Counted from the first letter of the stretch, positions 31,463 through 41,400 are shown. The stretch is DNA of 64,000 bases from Alcaligenaceae bacterium (GCA_013416455.1 JACCES010000004.1:124001-188000); one strand, 5' to 3'. Notes: generated from the sequence alone by a model not told the origin. Numbers and translations are program-made.

Positions 31463-33829
31463 ATGTCTTATGTCGTATCCTTCGAGCAGCTGCGCATGAC
31501 TGACGTCGATTCGGTCGGCGGCAAGAATGCCTCGCTGGGCGAAATGATCAGCCAGCTGGCCGGCGCCGGTGTGCGCGTACCAGGCGGCTTCGCCACCACC
31601 GCCCAGGCCTTCCGGGATTTCCTGAAATCCACCGGCCTCGATCAGCGCATCGCCGACAAGCTGAAAACACTGGATCCCGAAGACGTCCGCGAACTGGCGG
31701 CGGTGGGCGCGGAAATCCGCCAGTGGATCATCGATACCCCCTTTCCCGCGGAATTCGAACAGGCGATCCGCAAGGCTTTTGCCGAACTTGACGCCGACGG
31801 CAAGGGCTCCTTCGCGGTGCGCTCTTCGGCCACCGCCGAAGACCTTCCCGACGCGTCCTTCGCCGGCCAGCAGGAAACCTACCTCAATGTGGTGGGCATC
31901 GACGAAGTGCTGGAAAAAATCCGCCACGTGTTCGCCTCGCTCTACAACGACCGCGCCATTTCCTACCGGGTGCACAAGGGCTACGCCCATGCCGAAGTGG
32001 CCCTGTCCGCCGGCATCCAGCGCATGGTCCGTTCCGACAAGGGCAGCGCCGGCGTCATGTTCACCATCGACACCGAATCGGGCTTCAAGGACGTCGTCTT
32101 CATCACCTCGTCCTACGGGCTGGGCGAAACCGTGGTGCAGGGCGCCGTCAATCCCGATGAGTTCTATGTCTTCAAGCCATCGCTGGCCGCCGAAAAGTAT
32201 CCCATCATCAGCCGCCGCATCGGTTCCAAGCTCATCAAGATGGAATTCGACCCCGAGCGCGCCTCCGGCCATGCCGTACGCACGGTGGACGTCCCCGTTT
32301 CCGAGCGCAACCGCTATTCTCTGACCGACGACGAAGTGATCGAACTGGCCCGCTACGCGGTCATCATCGAACAGCACTACGAGCGTCCCATGGACATCGA
32401 ATGGGGCCGCGACGGTATCGACGGCAAGATCTACATCCTGCAGGCGCGCCCCGAAACGGTGAAATCGCAGCAGAGCAACAACGACGTCCAGGAACGCTAC
32501 CGCCTGAAGGCCACCGGCGAGGTACTGGTCACGGGCCGCGCCATCGGCCAGAAGATCGGCGCGGGCAAAGTCCGCGTGGTGGCCGATGCTTCCGAAATGG
32601 ACAAGGTGCAGGCCGGCGACATTCTCGTCACCGACATGACCGACCCCAATTGGGAACCCGTCATGAAGCTGGCCGCCGCCATTGTCACCAACCGCGGCGG
32701 GCGGACCTGCCACGCGGCCATCATCGCGCGTGAGCTGGGCATACCGGCGGTGGTCGGCTGCGCCGATGCCACCGACGTCCTGCAGAGCGGCCGCGAGGTC
32801 ACGGTGTCCTGCGCCGAAGGCGACGAAGGCCGCATCTACGACGGCCTGATCGAAACGGAAATCGAGGAAGTGCGCTGGGGCGAAATGCCCGACATCGGCC
32901 TGAAGGTCATGATGAACGTCGGCAATCCGCAGCTGGCCTTCGATTTTTCGCAGATCCCCAACGCGGGCATCGGCCTGGCGCGCCTGGAATTCATCATCAA
33001 CAACAATATCGCCGTGCACCCCAAGGCGGTGCTCGATTATCCCAACGTCGACGGCGAGCTCAAGAGCGCTGTCGAATCGGCCGCAAGGGGGTACGCCAGC
33101 CCGCGTGCCTTCTTCGTCGAGAAACTCGCCGAAGGCGTGGCCACCCTGGGCGCCGCCTTCTATCCCAAGCCCGTGATCGTGCGCCTGTCCGACTTCAAGT
33201 CCAATGAGTACCGCAAGCTCATCGGCGGTTCACGCTACGAGCCGGAAGAAGAAAACCCCATGCTGGGCTTTCGCGGCGCCTCGCGCTACATTTCCGAGGA
33301 ATTCGCCGAATGCTTCCGCATGGAATGCGAGGCCCTCAAGAAGGTGCGCGATGAAATGGGCCTGACCAACGTCGAGATCATGGTGCCCTTCGTGCGTACC
33401 GTCGATCAGGCGCGCCGGGTGGTCGAGCTGCTGGCCGCCAATGGGCTGGTGCGCGGCGAGAACGGCCTGCGCCTGATCATGATGTGCGAAGTACCCTCCA
33501 ACGCCATCCTGGCAGAGCAGTTCCTCGAATACTTCGACGGCTTCTCCATCGGCTCCAACGACATGACCCAGCTCACCCTGGGCCTGGACCGCGATTCGGG
33601 CATGGAGCTCCTGGCCGCCGATTTCGACGAACGCGATGAGGCCGTGCGCTTCATGCTGAGCCGCTCCATCCAGGCCTGCCTGAAGGCCGGCAAGTACGTA
33701 GGCATCTGCGGGCAGGGCCCCAGCGACCACCTCGACCTGGCGCTGTGGCTGCGCGACGAAGGCATTCTGTCCATGTCGCTCAACCCGGATACCGTGGTCG
33801 ACACCTGGCAGCGCCTGGCCCAGGCCTGA
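31463..33829 (+). CDS. ppsA: Phosphoenolpyruvate synthase (pyruvate, water dikinase)
   Basis: Makes PEP, AMP and Pi from pyruvate, ATP and water for gluconeogenesis. 788 residues: N-terminal ATP-grasp domain ([39 protein letters not shown]), swivelling phosphohistidine domain ([16 protein letters not shown] with the catalytic His) and C-terminal PEP/pyruvate barrel ending in the active Cys of [13 protein letters not shown] 31463 has AGGTGA at good spacing; in-frame ATGs at 31403 and 31412 would add an unrelated head. Regulated post-translationally by the divergent ppsR product. Confidence 0.97.
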   Translation: MSYVVSFEQLRMTDVDSVGGKNASLGEMISQLAGAGVRVPGGFATTAQAFRDFLKSTGLDQRIADKLKTLDPEDVRELAAVGAEIRQWIIDTPFPAEFEQAIRKAFAELDADGKGSFAVRSSATAEDLPDASFAGQQETYLNVVGIDEVLEKIRHVFASLYNDRAISYRVHKGYAHAEVALSAGIQRMVRSDKGSAGVMFTIDTESGFKDVVFITSSYGLGETVVQGAVNPDEFYVFKPSLAAEKYPIISRRIGSKLIKMEFDPERASGHAVRTVDVPVSERNRYSLTDDEVIELARYAVIIEQHYERPMDIEWGRDGIDGKIYILQARPETVKSQQSNNDVQERYRLKATGEVLVTGRAIGQKIGAGKVRVVADASEMDKVQAGDILVTDMTDPNWEPVMKLAAAIVTNRGGRTCHAAIIARELGIPAVVGCADATDVLQSGREVTVSCAEGDEGRIYDGLIETEIEEVRWGEMPDIGLKVMMNVGNPQLAFDFSQIPNAGIGLARLEFIINNNIAVHPKAVLDYPNVDGELKSAVESAARGYASPRAFFVEKLAEGVATLGAAFYPKPVIVRLSDFKSNEYRKLIGGSRYEPEEENPMLGFRGASRYISEEFAECFRMECEALKKVRDEMGLTNVEIMVPFVRTVDQARRVVELLAANGLVRGENGLRLIMMCEVPSNAILAEQFLEYFDGFSIGSNDMTQLTLGLDRDSGMELLAADFDERDEAVRFMLSRSIQACLKAGKYVGICGQGPSDHLDLALWLRDEGILSMSLNPDTVVDTWQRLAQA

Positions 33830-33847
33830 CCCCGCCCAGGGCATGGC

Positions 33848-33890
33848 AAAGCCCGGCCTTGCGTATCGTTGCGCAAGGCCGGGCTTTTTT
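33848..33890 (+). terminator. Rho-independent terminator after ppsA
   Basis: A 16-bp perfect stem (33848-33863 with 33872-33887) around an 8-base loop, followed by TTTTTT counting the stem end. It lies between convergent ppsA and smpB and may serve both strands, although the minus-strand T-run is only three bases. Confidence 0.9.
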
Positions 33891-33937
33891 CCAGGAAATG
33901 GGGAAATTGTGGTCTGTCCCCCTTTTCTTCGCCCGGT

Positions 33938-34405
33938 TCAGTCGCCGCCTTGCCTGCCGCGGGTATCCTGCTTCATGAGCCTTTCCTTTTCGCGCGCCCA
34001 GTCCTTGTCGCGCGAGGTGTCGCGCTTGTCGTGCAGTTTCTTGCCGCGGCCCAGGCCGAAATCCAGCTTGATGCGGCCGTTGCGGTAATGCAGATTCAGG
34101 GGAACCAGCGTGTAGCCGCGCTGTTCGGTCTTGCCTATGAGCTTCTTGATTTCTTCGGCATGCAGCAGCAGCTTGCGGGTGCGGGTGGCCTCGGGACGGA
34201 TGTGCGTCGATGCCGTTGGCAAAGGGCTGATATGCATGCCTATGATGAAGATTTCGCCACTGCGCACGATGATGTAGGCTTCCTTGAGCTGGACATGACC
34301 CGCGCGGATGGCCTTGACTTCCCAACCCTCCAGTACGAGTCCGGCTTCGAACCGTTCCTCGATGAAGTAGTCGTGTGTGGCTTTGCGGTTCTCGACGATG
34401 CTCAT
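33938..34405 (-). CDS. smpB: SsrA-binding protein SmpB
   Basis: Partner of tmRNA in rescuing stalled ribosomes. 155 residues with [20 protein letters not shown] at the start, [10 protein letters not shown], the OB-fold core and a basic C-terminal tail ([20 protein letters not shown]) that mimics the codon-anticodon pair in the decoding site. No ssrA gene is found in the window. It is divergent from ratA with 60 bp between. Confidence 0.97.
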   Translation of the reverse strand: MSIVENRKATHDYFIEERFEAGLVLEGWEVKAIRAGHVQLKEAYIIVRSGEIFIIGMHISPLPTASTHIRPEATRTRKLLLHAEEIKKLIGKTEQRGYTLVPLNLHYRNGRIKLDFGLGRGKKLHDKRDTSRDKDWAREKERLMKQDTRGRQGGD

Positions 34406-34465
34406 GAAGGTGTATTCTTGCAGACGGTAAAATCAGAACATTCCATTCTATCCGAACCCGTATCG

Positions 34466-34900
34466 ATGCACACAGTACAGCGTTCCGTCCTCGTCCCTTA
34501 CAGCAACAGGCAGATGTTCGATCTCGTGGCCGACGTGGCGCGTTACCCGGAATTCATGCCCTGGTGCGGCGGTACTGAGGTGCACCGTCGCGACGAGCAG
34601 GGCATGGAAGCTTCCGTCACGATCAGCATCGCTGGGCTGAAGCAGACCTTCACCACCCGAAACGAGCACGAATACCCGAATCTGATCACCATCCATCTGG
34701 TCGACGGCCCGTTTTCCGAGCTTACCGGCACCTGGCAGTTCAACGAACTCGCCGAGGACGCGTGCAAGGTGGTCTACACCATGCGCTATGCTTTCTCCAG
34801 CCGGGCACTGGAAGCGGTGGTCGGGCCCGTTTTCAACCGGATAGCAAGCAGTTTCATCGATTCTTTCACGCAGCGCGCGCAGGCCGTCTATGGGGAATGA
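34466..34900 (+). CDS. ratA: RatA/Coq10-family START-domain protein
   Basis: 144-residue single START/SRPBCC domain: VLVPYSNRQMFDLVADVARYPEFMPWCGG is split over the first 40 residues, and DGPFSELTGTWQF follows. Family members are tied to ubiquinone function (Coq10) and in E. coli to inhibition of 70S assembly (RatA). The divergent smpB and overlapping rnfH are the usual neighbours. ATG 34466 was chosen because it begins exactly at the domain edge; the upstream open frame is antisense to smpB. Confidence 0.92.
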   Translation: MHTVQRSVLVPYSNRQMFDLVADVARYPEFMPWCGGTEVHRRDEQGMEASVTISIAGLKQTFTTRNEHEYPNLITIHLVDGPFSELTGTWQFNELAEDACKVVYTMRYAFSSRALEAVVGPVFNRIASSFIDSFTQRAQAVYGE

Positions 34901-35207
34901 GCGGCGTGGCGTCATGACTGTGGAAGTCCTGTACGCAAGACCCGGCGCCATATGGCGGCGCAGTGTCGAGCTGCCCTCGGGCGCAACGGTCGCGCAGGCG
35001 CTCGACGCCAGCGGCCTGCTGCTGAGCTTTCCCGAATTCGGCGCCCATCCGCCGCCGGCAGGCGTGTTCGGCCGGATCTGTGCGCCAGAGCAGACGCTGG
35101 CGCCCGGCGATCGCGTCGAGGTTTACCGGCCACTGGTATTCGACCCCATGGAATCGCGGCGGCGGCGAGCGCGCCACCGCGGGCGCCAGACGGCGGAACC
35201 GTCATGA
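34890..35207 (+). CDS. rnfH: RnfH-family ubiquitin-like protein
   Basis: Small 105-residue beta-grasp protein of unknown biochemical role, almost always next to ratA. Seen: TVEVLYARPGAIWRRSVELP, ATVAQALDASGLL and the end VEVYRPLVFDPMESRRRRA, which is the family hallmark. The start at ATG 34890 overlaps ratA by 11 bp; ATG 34914 (MTVEV) is equally likely and fits the domain edge better. Confidence 0.9.
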   Translation: MGNERRGVMTVEVLYARPGAIWRRSVELPSGATVAQALDASGLLLSFPEFGAHPPPAGVFGRICAPEQTLAPGDRVEVYRPLVFDPMESRRRRARHRGRQTAEPS

Positions 35208-35269
35208 TCACCGGCCTTGCTCAAGGCGGGCAGATTTCAGAGTACAGAGCATTGTAAGGAGACAACATC

Positions 35270-36424
35270 ATGGATTTTCGTTTGACGGATGAACAGCTCG
35301 CCTTCGCCGAGGCGGCCCGCGAGTTCGCGGAAGGCGAACTCGCGCCCAACGCGGCGCGCTGGGATGCCGAGTCGATCTTTCCGCGCGAGGCTTTCGCCCG
35401 GGCCGGCGAACTGGGTTTTTGCGCCATGTATGCCCCGGAATCGATCGGCGGCCTGGGGCTGCCGCGGCTCGACGCCACGCTGGTGTTCGAGGAAATGGCC
35501 GCCTGGGATCCTTCCACCACAGCGTTTCTGACCATACACAATATGGCGACCTGGATGGTCGGCACCTGGGGCAGCCAAAGCGTGCGCGATCAATGGGGCC
35601 CCGCGCTCGCCTCCGGCGAGAAGCTGGCGTCCTACTGCCTGACCGAACCGGGAGCCGGCTCCGACGCCGCTTCCCTGCAGACGCGGGCGGAACGCCGTGG
35701 CTCCGGCTATGTCCTGAATGGTTCCAAAGCCTTCATCTCGGGCGGCGGCGACACCGACCTGCTGGTGGTCATGGCGCGCACCGGCGAACCCGGCCCGCGA
35801 GGGGTTTCGGCATTCGTCGTGCCGGCCGACGCGCCGGGCGTCAACTATGGCCGCAAGGAAGAAAAAATGGGCTGGAACAGCCAGTCGACGCGGCCGATCA
35901 CATTCGAGAACGTCGAAGTGCCCGCCGAGAACCTGCTCGGGGAAGAAGGGCAGGGCTTCGTCTTCGCCATGAAAGGGCTGGACGGCGGCCGCATCAACAT
36001 CGCCACCTGCTCGGTCGGCGCGGCCCAGGGCGCCTATGATGCGGCGCGGCGCTACATGGGCGAGCGGCGGCAGTTCTCGCAGCCGCTGTCGGATTTCCAG
36101 GCCTTGCAGTTCAAGCTGGCCGACATGCTGACCCATATCGTCGCTTCGCGCCAGATGGTGCGGCTGGCGGCCAGCATGCTCGATACACAGAATCCCCAAG
36201 CCAGCGTATATTGCGCGATGGCGAAGCGCCTGGCCACCGATCTCGGTTTCCAGGTGTGCCTGGATGCGCAGCAGCTGCATGGCGGCTACGGCTACCTCAA
36301 GGACTACCCCCTGGAGCGGCTGGTGCGCGACACGCGGGTCCACCAGATCCTGGAAGGAACCAACGAAATCATGCGCGTCATCATCGCGCGTCAGATCATA
36401 GACAAGGGAGCCGACATAAGATGA
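35270..36424 (+). CDS. Acyl-CoA dehydrogenase (isobutyryl-CoA dehydrogenase-like)
   Basis: FAD enzyme oxidising an acyl-CoA to the 2-enoyl-CoA. 384 residues with MDFRLTDEQLAFAEAAREFA, the FAD/substrate motifs CLTEPGAGSDAAS and FISGGGDTD, the DAQQLHGGYGYLKDYPLER block, and the catalytic-Glu segment HQILEGTNEIMR. The following hydrolase-like gene and mmsB point to isobutyryl-CoA (valine catabolism) as substrate. RBS AAGGAG lies upstream of ATG 35270. It is coupled to the next gene by an ATGA overlap. Confidence 0.92.
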   Translation: MDFRLTDEQLAFAEAAREFAEGELAPNAARWDAESIFPREAFARAGELGFCAMYAPESIGGLGLPRLDATLVFEEMAAWDPSTTAFLTIHNMATWMVGTWGSQSVRDQWGPALASGEKLASYCLTEPGAGSDAASLQTRAERRGSGYVLNGSKAFISGGGDTDLLVVMARTGEPGPRGVSAFVVPADAPGVNYGRKEEKMGWNSQSTRPITFENVEVPAENLLGEEGQGFVFAMKGLDGGRINIATCSVGAAQGAYDAARRYMGERRQFSQPLSDFQALQFKLADMLTHIVASRQMVRLAASMLDTQNPQASVYCAMAKRLATDLGFQVCLDAQQLHGGYGYLKDYPLERLVRDTRVHQILEGTNEIMRVIIARQIIDKGADIR

Positions 36425-37629
36425 CCACGAATCCAAGCGCGGGCCGGGGCATTCAGGACGACAGCAATGGCAAGGGCGCGTCGCCCGGTGATCAGGAATT
36501 CCTCGACGATGCCGTGCTGTTCGAAGTCATGACGACCGGACGCCAGCAGGTGGGCGTCGCCACGCTGAACAGCCCCCGCACTCTGAACGGGCTGTCCCTG
36601 CCCATGTGCGAGCTGTTGCATGACAAGCTCATGGCATGGGCGAACGATCCGTCCATCGCTTTCGTGATTCTTGCCGGCGCGGGCGGAAAGGCCTTCTGCG
36701 CGGGCGGCGACCTGCATGGCATCCATGGCTCCATACTCGACAACGAAACGGGGCATGCCTGGGACAACACCTATACACGCCGCTTCTTCGACATCGAGTA
36801 CCGGCTCGACTATCTGATCCACGACTATCCCAAGCCGGTGGTCTGCTGGGGCAGCGGCATCGTCATGGGCGGCGGGGTCGGCCTGATGATGGGCGCCAGC
36901 CACCGCGTGGTGAGCGAAACCACGCGTTTCGCCATGCCCGAGATCACCATCGGGCTGTTCCCGGACGTCGGCGGCACCTGGATGCTCTCGCGCCTGCCCG
37001 GCGGCACGGGCCGCTTTCTGGCGTTCACCGGCGCCCAGCTGGGGGCGGCGGACTGCCTGTTCCTGGGGCTGGCGGACTGCGCCGTCGAGTCCGGCCGCTG
37101 GCCCGAATTCCTGGCAGCCGTGCAGCAAACGGCGTGGCATGACGATGCCGACCTGAATGCCGTCGAACTCGATCGCCTGCTGGCCGCCGTCGCCATGCCG
37201 ATTGCCGGGCCCGGTGTGCTGCAGCGGCATTATGCCGAGATCCGGCAGGCCTGCGACGGGCATGATTTCCATGCAGTGTGCGATGCGGTCGCCGCTTTCG
37301 CGGGCCATTCCGATCCCTGGCTGCAGAAGGCGGCCGCCACGTTCTCGGCCGGTTCGCCGGGGTCGGCGCGCCTGTCCTTCACATTGCTGGAGCGGGCCAG
37401 GCTGCTTTCACTGGCGGACGTGTTCCGCCAGGAATATATCGCCGTGCTGCATTGCGGCGTACAGGGCGACCTGCAGGAAGGCATACGCGCCCTGCTGATC
37501 GACAAGGACAAACAGCCACGCTGGAATCCCGCGACGCTGCGGGACGCCACGCCCGCCTGGGTCGAGCGCTTCTTCGAGGCGCCCTGGCCGCTGGGCGACG
37601 AGCATCCTCTGGAAGATCTCGGCCGATAA
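36421..37629 (+). CDS. Enoyl-CoA hydratase/isomerase family, 3-hydroxyisobutyryl-CoA hydrolase-like
   Basis: Crotonase-fold protein of 402 residues, longer than a plain hydratase and matching HIBYL-CoA hydrolase length. Visible are the oxyanion-hole motif GKAFCAGGDLHGI, IVMGGGVGLMMGASHRV, and EITIGLFPDVGGTWMLSR, in which the Glu and Asp correspond to the catalytic pair of the hydrolase group. Expected reaction: 3-hydroxyisobutyryl-CoA to 3-hydroxyisobutyrate, the substrate of mmsB two genes on. The polar 30-residue N-terminus before the domain is unusual and probably disordered. Confidence 0.88.
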   Translation: MTTNPSAGRGIQDDSNGKGASPGDQEFLDDAVLFEVMTTGRQQVGVATLNSPRTLNGLSLPMCELLHDKLMAWANDPSIAFVILAGAGGKAFCAGGDLHGIHGSILDNETGHAWDNTYTRRFFDIEYRLDYLIHDYPKPVVCWGSGIVMGGGVGLMMGASHRVVSETTRFAMPEITIGLFPDVGGTWMLSRLPGGTGRFLAFTGAQLGAADCLFLGLADCAVESGRWPEFLAAVQQTAWHDDADLNAVELDRLLAAVAMPIAGPGVLQRHYAEIRQACDGHDFHAVCDAVAAFAGHSDPWLQKAAATFSAGSPGSARLSFTLLERARLLSLADVFRQEYIAVLHCGVQGDLQEGIRALLIDKDKQPRWNPATLRDATPAWVERFFEAPWPLGDEHPLEDLGR

Positions 37630-37681
37630 TGCCGGGGTCGAACAGAAAACCACCATCATCAAAAGTGACAGGAGAGACATC

Positions 37682-38581
37682 ATGAGCCGAATATCCTTCA
37701 TCGGCCTAGGAAACATGGGCAAGCCAATGGCCCAGAACCTGCTCAAGGCGGGGCATGAACTGACGGTCTTCGATCTGGCGCCCGCCGCGGTGCAGGCGCT
37801 GGTGGATGCCGGCGCCAAGAGCGCGGGCTCGGCGCTGCAAAGCGTCCAGGGCGTGGACGCCGTGATTTCCATGCTGCCCGCCAGCCGGCATGTGGAAGGG
37901 CTCTATCTGGGCGACGAGGGCCTGCTTCAGCGGATCGCTCCCGGCACCCTGGTGCTCGAATGCAGCACCATCGCGCCCGAATCGGCCCGGAAGGTGGCGG
38001 CGGCGGCCCGCGAGCGCGGCATCCGCATGATCGATGCGCCGGTGTCGGGCGGCACCGGCGGGGCCGTGGCCGGCACGCTCACCTTCATCGTGGGCGGGGC
38101 GGCGGCCGACCTCGACGAGGCAATGCCCTATCTCGAAAAAATGGGCCGCAATATCTTCCATGCGGGGGATTCCGGCGCCGGGCAGGTGGCCAAGATCTGC
38201 AACAACATGCTGCTGGGCATCCTGATGGCGGGGACATCCGAAGCCCTGGCGCTGGGTGTGGCCAACGGGCTGGACCCGAAAGTCCTGTCCGACATCATGG
38301 CCAAGAGTTCAGGCCGCAACTGGGCCACCGAGCTTTACAACCCGTGGCCGGGCGTCATGCCCGATGTGCCGGCATCCAAGGGATATGCCGGCGGATTCGG
38401 GGTCGACCTCATGCTCAAGGACCTCGGCCTGGCGGCCGAAGCCGCCCTGCACTCAGGCGCTTCCACGCCTCTGGGCGAACTGGCCCGCAACCTGTATTCG
38501 CTGCACAGCGCGGGCGGCAGCGGCGGCCTGGATTTCTCCAGCATCGTGAATCTGTATCAGCGCGAGTCGTCCAGGGGATAA
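37682..38581 (+). CDS. mmsB: 3-hydroxyisobutyrate dehydrogenase
   Basis: NAD-dependent oxidation of 3-hydroxyisobutyrate to methylmalonate semialdehyde. 299 residues with the Rossmann start ISFIGLGNMGKPMAQNLLKAG, substrate loop DAPVSGGTGGAVAGTLTF, and the catalytic Lys in GAGQVAKICNNMLLG. RBS GGAGAG precedes ATG 37682. The last 25 bp overlap the 3' end of ygfZ on the other strand. The pathway's semialdehyde dehydrogenase (mmsA) is not in the window. Confidence 0.94.
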   Translation: MSRISFIGLGNMGKPMAQNLLKAGHELTVFDLAPAAVQALVDAGAKSAGSALQSVQGVDAVISMLPASRHVEGLYLGDEGLLQRIAPGTLVLECSTIAPESARKVAAAARERGIRMIDAPVSGGTGGAVAGTLTFIVGGAAADLDEAMPYLEKMGRNIFHAGDSGAGQVAKICNNMLLGILMAGTSEALALGVANGLDPKVLSDIMAKSSGRNWATELYNPWPGVMPDVPASKGYAGGFGVDLMLKDLGLAAEAALHSGASTPLGELARNLYSLHSAGGSGGLDFSSIVNLYQRESSRG

Positions 38582-39540
38582 GGCTGAGGCAGCAGCCGGA
38601 TGGCGGGTCCTTCCGGCGACAGCGCGCGGAAATCGGCGTGGCCGATGTCAGTCAGGCTGATTTCCATGAGCACACGCCATTCGCCTGCCTGCTGGCCGTT
38701 TTCCGTTCCGGCGGGTGTGGCGTTGATGATGCGGCCGGCCGGCGACCTGGGCCGCTGGGCATCGAAGACGTCCATGCCGGCATGCAGCGCACTGTCGGTT
38801 CCAGCCTGGCAGACTCCCGGAACGGCACGGCGCTTCACCGTGCCCCGGAAATGCGCGCGGGCGACGACTTCCTGGCCCGGGTAGCACCCCTTGGTGAAGC
38901 TCACGCCGCCGATCAGATCATAGTTGAGGCTCTGCGGAATGAAGAGCTCTACATTCGCCTGTTCGACCCAGCCCAGGCCGGCCTCGACGTCCTGCGCGCG
39001 CCAGGCATCGGCGTTCTGCCGCGACGGTACGCCGGCCAGAGCGGCGGCGTCAGCGTCTTCCGGGCAGACCAGCCACCAGCGCAGGGGCCCGCCGCCCACG
39101 ACGGCGGGGGCGGAAATGCGCGCGGCCCGCGCTTCGCGGTGGACCTGCCACGGGCCGGCCGGCGCGGGCCATGGCGCCTGCGGGGCGTCGGCCGCTCGCG
39201 GCGCCATGCTGACACCATGAACTTTCAGCGCCGTGACCTCGAAGCGGACTTTGGCGCGCAGGACGAACATGCGCAGCCGCTTGAGCAGCGGTTCGAGCAG
39301 GTCGGCCTTGACGATGGCAAGCAGCGGGCTCCCGGCCTCGGCCGTTTCCCGCCATGCCACCAGGCTGCCGAGCATCCGGCCCTTGGGCGTGCAGTAGGCG
39401 GCCAGGCGGGCGTCTTCAGCCCCCATGCCGCTGATGTCGTTGCTGAGCTGGGTGTGAAGGAAGTTGTCCGCATCCTCGCCATCGATGCGCAGTACCGCGA
39501 GCTCATTCAGGTGAACGATGAAATCCATAGCTTGAGTCAT
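38557..39540 (-). CDS. ygfZ: YgfZ/GcvT-like folate-binding protein
   Basis: Tetrahydrofolate-dependent helper of iron-sulfur enzyme maintenance. 327 residues with the aminomethyltransferase-like fold. The diagnostic motif KGCYPGQEVVAR is present, with its conserved Cys, along with LHTQLSNDISGM near the start. It is divergent from mltG (154 bp between starts) and converges with an overlap on mmsB. Confidence 0.93.
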   Translation of the reverse strand: MTQAMDFIVHLNELAVLRIDGEDADNFLHTQLSNDISGMGAEDARLAAYCTPKGRMLGSLVAWRETAEAGSPLLAIVKADLLEPLLKRLRMFVLRAKVRFEVTALKVHGVSMAPRAADAPQAPWPAPAGPWQVHREARAARISAPAVVGGGPLRWWLVCPEDADAAALAGVPSRQNADAWRAQDVEAGLGWVEQANVELFIPQSLNYDLIGGVSFTKGCYPGQEVVARAHFRGTVKRRAVPGVCQAGTDSALHAGMDVFDAQRPRSPAGRIINATPAGTENGQQAGEWRVLMEISLTDIGHADFRALSPEGPAIRLLPQPYPLDDSR

Positions 39541-39694
39541 ATGCCAAAACCGATCAATTGAACACAGACGGGCGTCTGCCGTTTATGATAACGGGCTTTG
39601 TCCCCACGGGTGGCTGTTTGCGGCACGCCTATGCACATGAACCCGGCCGGCGGGCGGGGATTCCGGCGCCGGTCCGGCGCTACACTATGACAAG

Positions 39695-40702
39695 ATGAAA
39701 AGATTCTGCCTTATCGCCCTTGCCGCCCTGCTGTCCCTGGCTCTGATTGCGGCCGGCCTGTCGGCGTACGCCTGGTACTGGACACGGCAGGCGGTGGACA
39801 TGGACGCAGACCGTATCCAGTATGTCGTGGAACCCGGCAGCGGGGTGCGCGGCATGGTGCGCGCCATGAACGAGGCGGGCATCGACGTGCATCCCGACGC
39901 CATGGTCGGCCTGGCGCGGTTCACGGGCATGGACACACAGATCAAGGCGGGCGCCTACGAGGCGCGGCGCGGCGATACGCCGCTGCGGCTTCTCGAACGC
40001 ATGGCGCGTGGCGAAATGGTGCAGGCCCGGCTGACGCTGGTGGAAGGCTGGACCTACCGGCGCATTCTCCAGGCGCTGCGGGAATCACCCGCCGTCAAGC
40101 AGACGCTTCCCGGTATGAGCGACGACGAGATCATGCAGAAGCTGGGGGTCGAGCATCCCGGCCTGGAGGGTCTCTTCATGCCGGATACCTATGTCTTTGT
40201 GCCGGGCACCACTGATTTCGAGGTGCTGCGGCAGGCGTACCGGGCGCAGATCGCCTGGCTGGAACAGGCCTGGGAAGAGCGGAATCCCGCCCTGCCATTG
40301 TCGTCGCCCTACGAGGCCCTGATCCTGGCCTCCATCATCGAGAAGGAAACCGGCCTGGGGGCCGAGCGGGGACGGGTGGCGGGTGTGTTCGTGAACCGGC
40401 TGCGCACGGGCATGCTGCTGCAGACCGATCCCACCGTCATCTACGGCATGGGTGACAGCTATCAGGGCCGCATCCGGAAGCGCGACCTGCAGACCGACAC
40501 TCCCTGGAACACCTATACCCGCGGCGGCCTGCCGCCCACGCCCATAGCCAGCCCGGGCCGGGCGGCGCTGCATGCCGCTCTGCACCCCGAAGAGCACCGC
40601 TATTTCTATTTCGTGGCCCGTGGCGATGGCAGCAGCCAGTTCTCCCGCACGCTCATGGAGCACAATCGGGCCGTGGCAAAGTACATCCTGGGCAGGAAAT
40701 GA
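39695..40702 (+). CDS. mltG: Endolytic murein transglycosylase MltG
   Basis: Inner-membrane lytic transglycosylase that ends glycan strand growth. 335 residues: one N-terminal membrane helix (about 5-27), a LysM-like region, and the YceG catalytic domain with LEGLFMPDTY and ASIIEKETG (catalytic Glu within 216-218), DPTVIYGMG, NTYTRGGLPPTPI. It begins the conserved mltG-tmk-holB-tatD order. The stop overlaps tmk by 4 bp. Confidence 0.95.
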   Translation: MKRFCLIALAALLSLALIAAGLSAYAWYWTRQAVDMDADRIQYVVEPGSGVRGMVRAMNEAGIDVHPDAMVGLARFTGMDTQIKAGAYEARRGDTPLRLLERMARGEMVQARLTLVEGWTYRRILQALRESPAVKQTLPGMSDDEIMQKLGVEHPGLEGLFMPDTYVFVPGTTDFEVLRQAYRAQIAWLEQAWEERNPALPLSSPYEALILASIIEKETGLGAERGRVAGVFVNRLRTGMLLQTDPTVIYGMGDSYQGRIRKRDLQTDTPWNTYTRGGLPPTPIASPGRAALHAALHPEEHRYFYFVARGDGSSQFSRTLMEHNRAVAKYILGRK

Positions 40703-41400
40703 CGGAAAGCACGGTGAACGGGAGCCTGGCCGGGCAGCGGCGCGGTTTCATGATCGTCTGCGACGGCAGCAACGGCGCCGGCAAGACGACGCTGATCGAC
40801 AATCTTTGCCGCCATTTGCGGGGGCGCGGCCTGGAAGTGGTGGTGACGCGGGAACCGGGCGGCACCACCATAGGCGAAAGAATCCGCGAAATCCTCCTCA
40901 GCCCGGATACGCCGGAAATGTGCGACCTGACCGAACTGATGCTGTTCGGCGCCGCCCGTGCCCAGCATGTCCGCGAGAAGATCATCCCCGCCCTGGAAGC
41001 CGGCAAGGCCGTGCTGTGCGACCGTTTCGACTCCGCCACACTCAGCTTCCAGCATTATGCGCGCGGGCTGGATCTCGCCCTGGTGGAAAGCATCAACGCA
41101 TTGGCGCTGGGCGGGTTCCGGCCCGATCTCTACCTCTTTCTCGATCTCGATCCGGCAATCGGCCTCGAACGGGTGCGGCAGCGCGGGGCGGCGCTGGATC
41201 GCCTCGAAGCCGAGCAGCTCGCCTTTCTGCAGCGCGCGCGCGAAGGCTACCTGGCACAGGCGCGGCGGGAGCCGCGGCGCTGCAAGGTGCTGGATGCCGA
41301 TCGCGACATCGCTTCGGTCACCGGCGAGGCCATCGCCCTCGTCGAACAGCTGATCTCCAGCATGCCGGATCCGGCTAGCGGTGGCGGGCGGGGCGCGTGA
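40699..41400 (+). CDS. tmk: Thymidylate kinase (divergent)
   Basis: dTMP to dTDP kinase, 233 residues. P-loop GSNGAGKTT at 23-31, the TREPGGTTIGERIRE segment, and LDRLEAEQLAFLQRAR for the lid. The position between mltG and holB is the normal one. Odd: the usual DRxxDSxxAYQGxGRG block is DRFDSATLSFQHYARG, and the P-loop has SN where GxD/GxE is usual. Function is therefore very likely but the enzyme is divergent from other Burkholderiales copies. Some 15 extra residues precede the domain. Confidence 0.88.
   Translation: MTESTVNGSLAGQRRGFMIVCDGSNGAGKTTLIDNLCRHLRGRGLEVVVTREPGGTTIGERIREILLSPDTPEMCDLTELMLFGAARAQHVREKIIPALEAGKAVLCDRFDSATLSFQHYARGLDLALVESINALALGGFRPDLYLFLDLDPAIGLERVRQRGAALDRLEAEQLAFLQRAREGYLAQARREPRRCKVLDADRDIASVTGEAIALVEQLISSMPDPASGGGRGA

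Noticed and set aside
31445-33019. A 524-codon open frame antisense to ppsA
   Set aside because: ppsA motifs run through the whole plus-strand frame, so this is a composition artefact.
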